From positions 1 through 6,019 of the forward strand of contig JAGAEB010000110.1 of the NCBI GenBank assembly GCA_017613335.1: 6,019 nt of DNA, written 5' to 3'. Under the pieces are notes generated by a model. It had not been told where the DNA came from. It worked only from the letters and a program-made list of their open reading frames with translations, and searched no databases. Every line of letters begins with the position of its first letter. The first letter of the stretch is position 1. A program made the translations under genes and the position numbers. Shown here one piece after another: positions 5,763-6,019 of the stretch. The DNA comes from Methanosarcinaceae archaeon. GTDB lineage: Archaea; Halobacteriota; Methanosarcinia; Methanosarcinales; Methanosarcinaceae.

Positions 5763-5774
5763 ATAAATATTAAA
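5763..5774 (-). promoter_or_regulatory. TATA box of trmG10
   Basis: The minus strand reads TTTAATATTTAT, ending 26 bp before ATG 5737. Depending on the exact register, transcription begins at the ATG or a few bases before it. The space before the ATG contains no ribosome binding site. Confidence 0.6.
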
Positions 5775-5818
5775 CGGACGGAACCGGGATTTCCCCGGGG
5801 CATTCCGGAAAAAGAGAA

Positions 5819-5926
5819 GATCCGGAAAACAGAAAAAAAAGATCAGGGAAAACAGAAAAAAAGATCAGGGAAAACAGAAAAAAAGATCAGGGAAAACAGA
5901 AAAAAAAGATCAGGGATAACGAAAAA
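5819..5926. repeat. 22-bp tandem repeat array, about five units
   Basis: Units begin at 5819, 5841, 5863, 5885 and 5908. The consensus is GATCAGGG-AAAACAG followed by seven or eight A. The first unit has GATCCGG, the fourth is 23 bp, and the last is degenerate. The array lies some 45 bp upstream of the trmG10 TATA box, and no gene is visible in it. The plus strand is purine-only apart from one T and two C per core unit. Confidence 0.9.
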
Positions 5927-5951
5927 ATGCTGACTGAAAACAGGACAGAGT

Positions 5952-5981
5952 TTCCGGAAAACGGAAAAACCGTTTCCGGAA
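5952..5981. repeat. Inverted repeat with A5 loop
   Basis: Left arm TTCCGGAAAACGG and right arm CCGTTTCCGGAA pair over 12 bp with one bulged A, around the loop AAAAA. Each arm also contains the palindrome TTCCGGAA. The minus strand has a T5 loop. It could end a transcript from the right or bind a protein. No gene contact is visible. Confidence 0.65.
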
Positions 5982-6003
5982 AAATTCTCCTGACTGACCG
6001 GAA

Positions 6004-6018
6004 AAGCTGAGACAGCTT
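6004..6018. repeat. Small perfect inverted repeat at the window edge
   Basis: AAGCTG-AGA-CAGCTT is a 6-bp perfect stem with a 3-nt loop. It lies at the right edge, so its neighbour is unseen. Confidence 0.5.
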
Positions 6019-6019
6019 C

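Noticed and set aside
5703..5933. Plus-strand Lys/Arg-rich frame of 76 codons
   Set aside because: It is antisense to the trmG10 start and promoter and then reads through the 22-bp repeat. The period is not a multiple of three, so the apparent basic protein is an artefact of A-rich repeats.

Overview
The window looks like chromosomal DNA of a euryarchaeon, most likely a methanogen of the Methanomicrobiales kind. The assignment is inferred from gene content: a Gar1 protein of the H/ACA RNP, a Taw2-type wybutosine enzyme, an archaeal Trm-G10 methyltransferase, and a DUF2148 ferredoxin-like protein of the type common in methanogens. Archaeal TATA boxes and strong GGTGA/GGAGG ribosome binding sites agree with this. 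No genus can be named from the sequence alone.

Five genes are supported. On the minus strand, from right to left, are trmG10 (tRNA guanine-10 N2-methyltransferase, 4649-5737), pncB (nicotinate phosphoribosyltransferase, 2391-3602), taw2 (wyosine side-chain transferase, 796-2307) and gar1 (213-464). One gene, a DUF2148 iron-sulfur protein (4015-4623), is on the plus strand. It is divergent from pncB and convergent with trmG10. Three of the five genes modify RNA: Gar1 guides pseudouridylation, Taw2 acts on G37 of tRNA-Phe, and Trm-G10 acts on G10 of tRNAs. PncB feeds NAD salvage. The DUF2148 protein has no known function.

The control regions fall into two styles. gar1, taw2 and trmG10 each have a TATA-like box about 24-33 bp before the start codon, which predicts leaderless or almost leaderless mRNAs. 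pncB and the DUF2148 gene share one AT-rich element near 3777-3789, which predicts leaders of about 155 and 205 nt, and both have strong Shine-Dalgarno sites. The pncB leader is GC-rich, and a 10-bp long-range inverted repeat in it reaches into the ribosome binding site.

The most unusual trait is the density of short tandem repeats. Four arrays unrelated in sequence lie within 6 kb: 13 bp x14 at the 3' end of gar1, 30 bp x5 inside the 5' end of taw2 (adding a Ser-rich N-terminal tail), about 25 bp in the pncB/DUF2148 intergenic region, and 22 bp upstream of trmG10. I saw no mobile element, CRISPR array, tRNA or rRNA. The window does not clearly hold a new multi-gene system. The best leads are the pncB leader, the repeat arrays, and an orphan promoter with an operator-like palindrome near 729-757.
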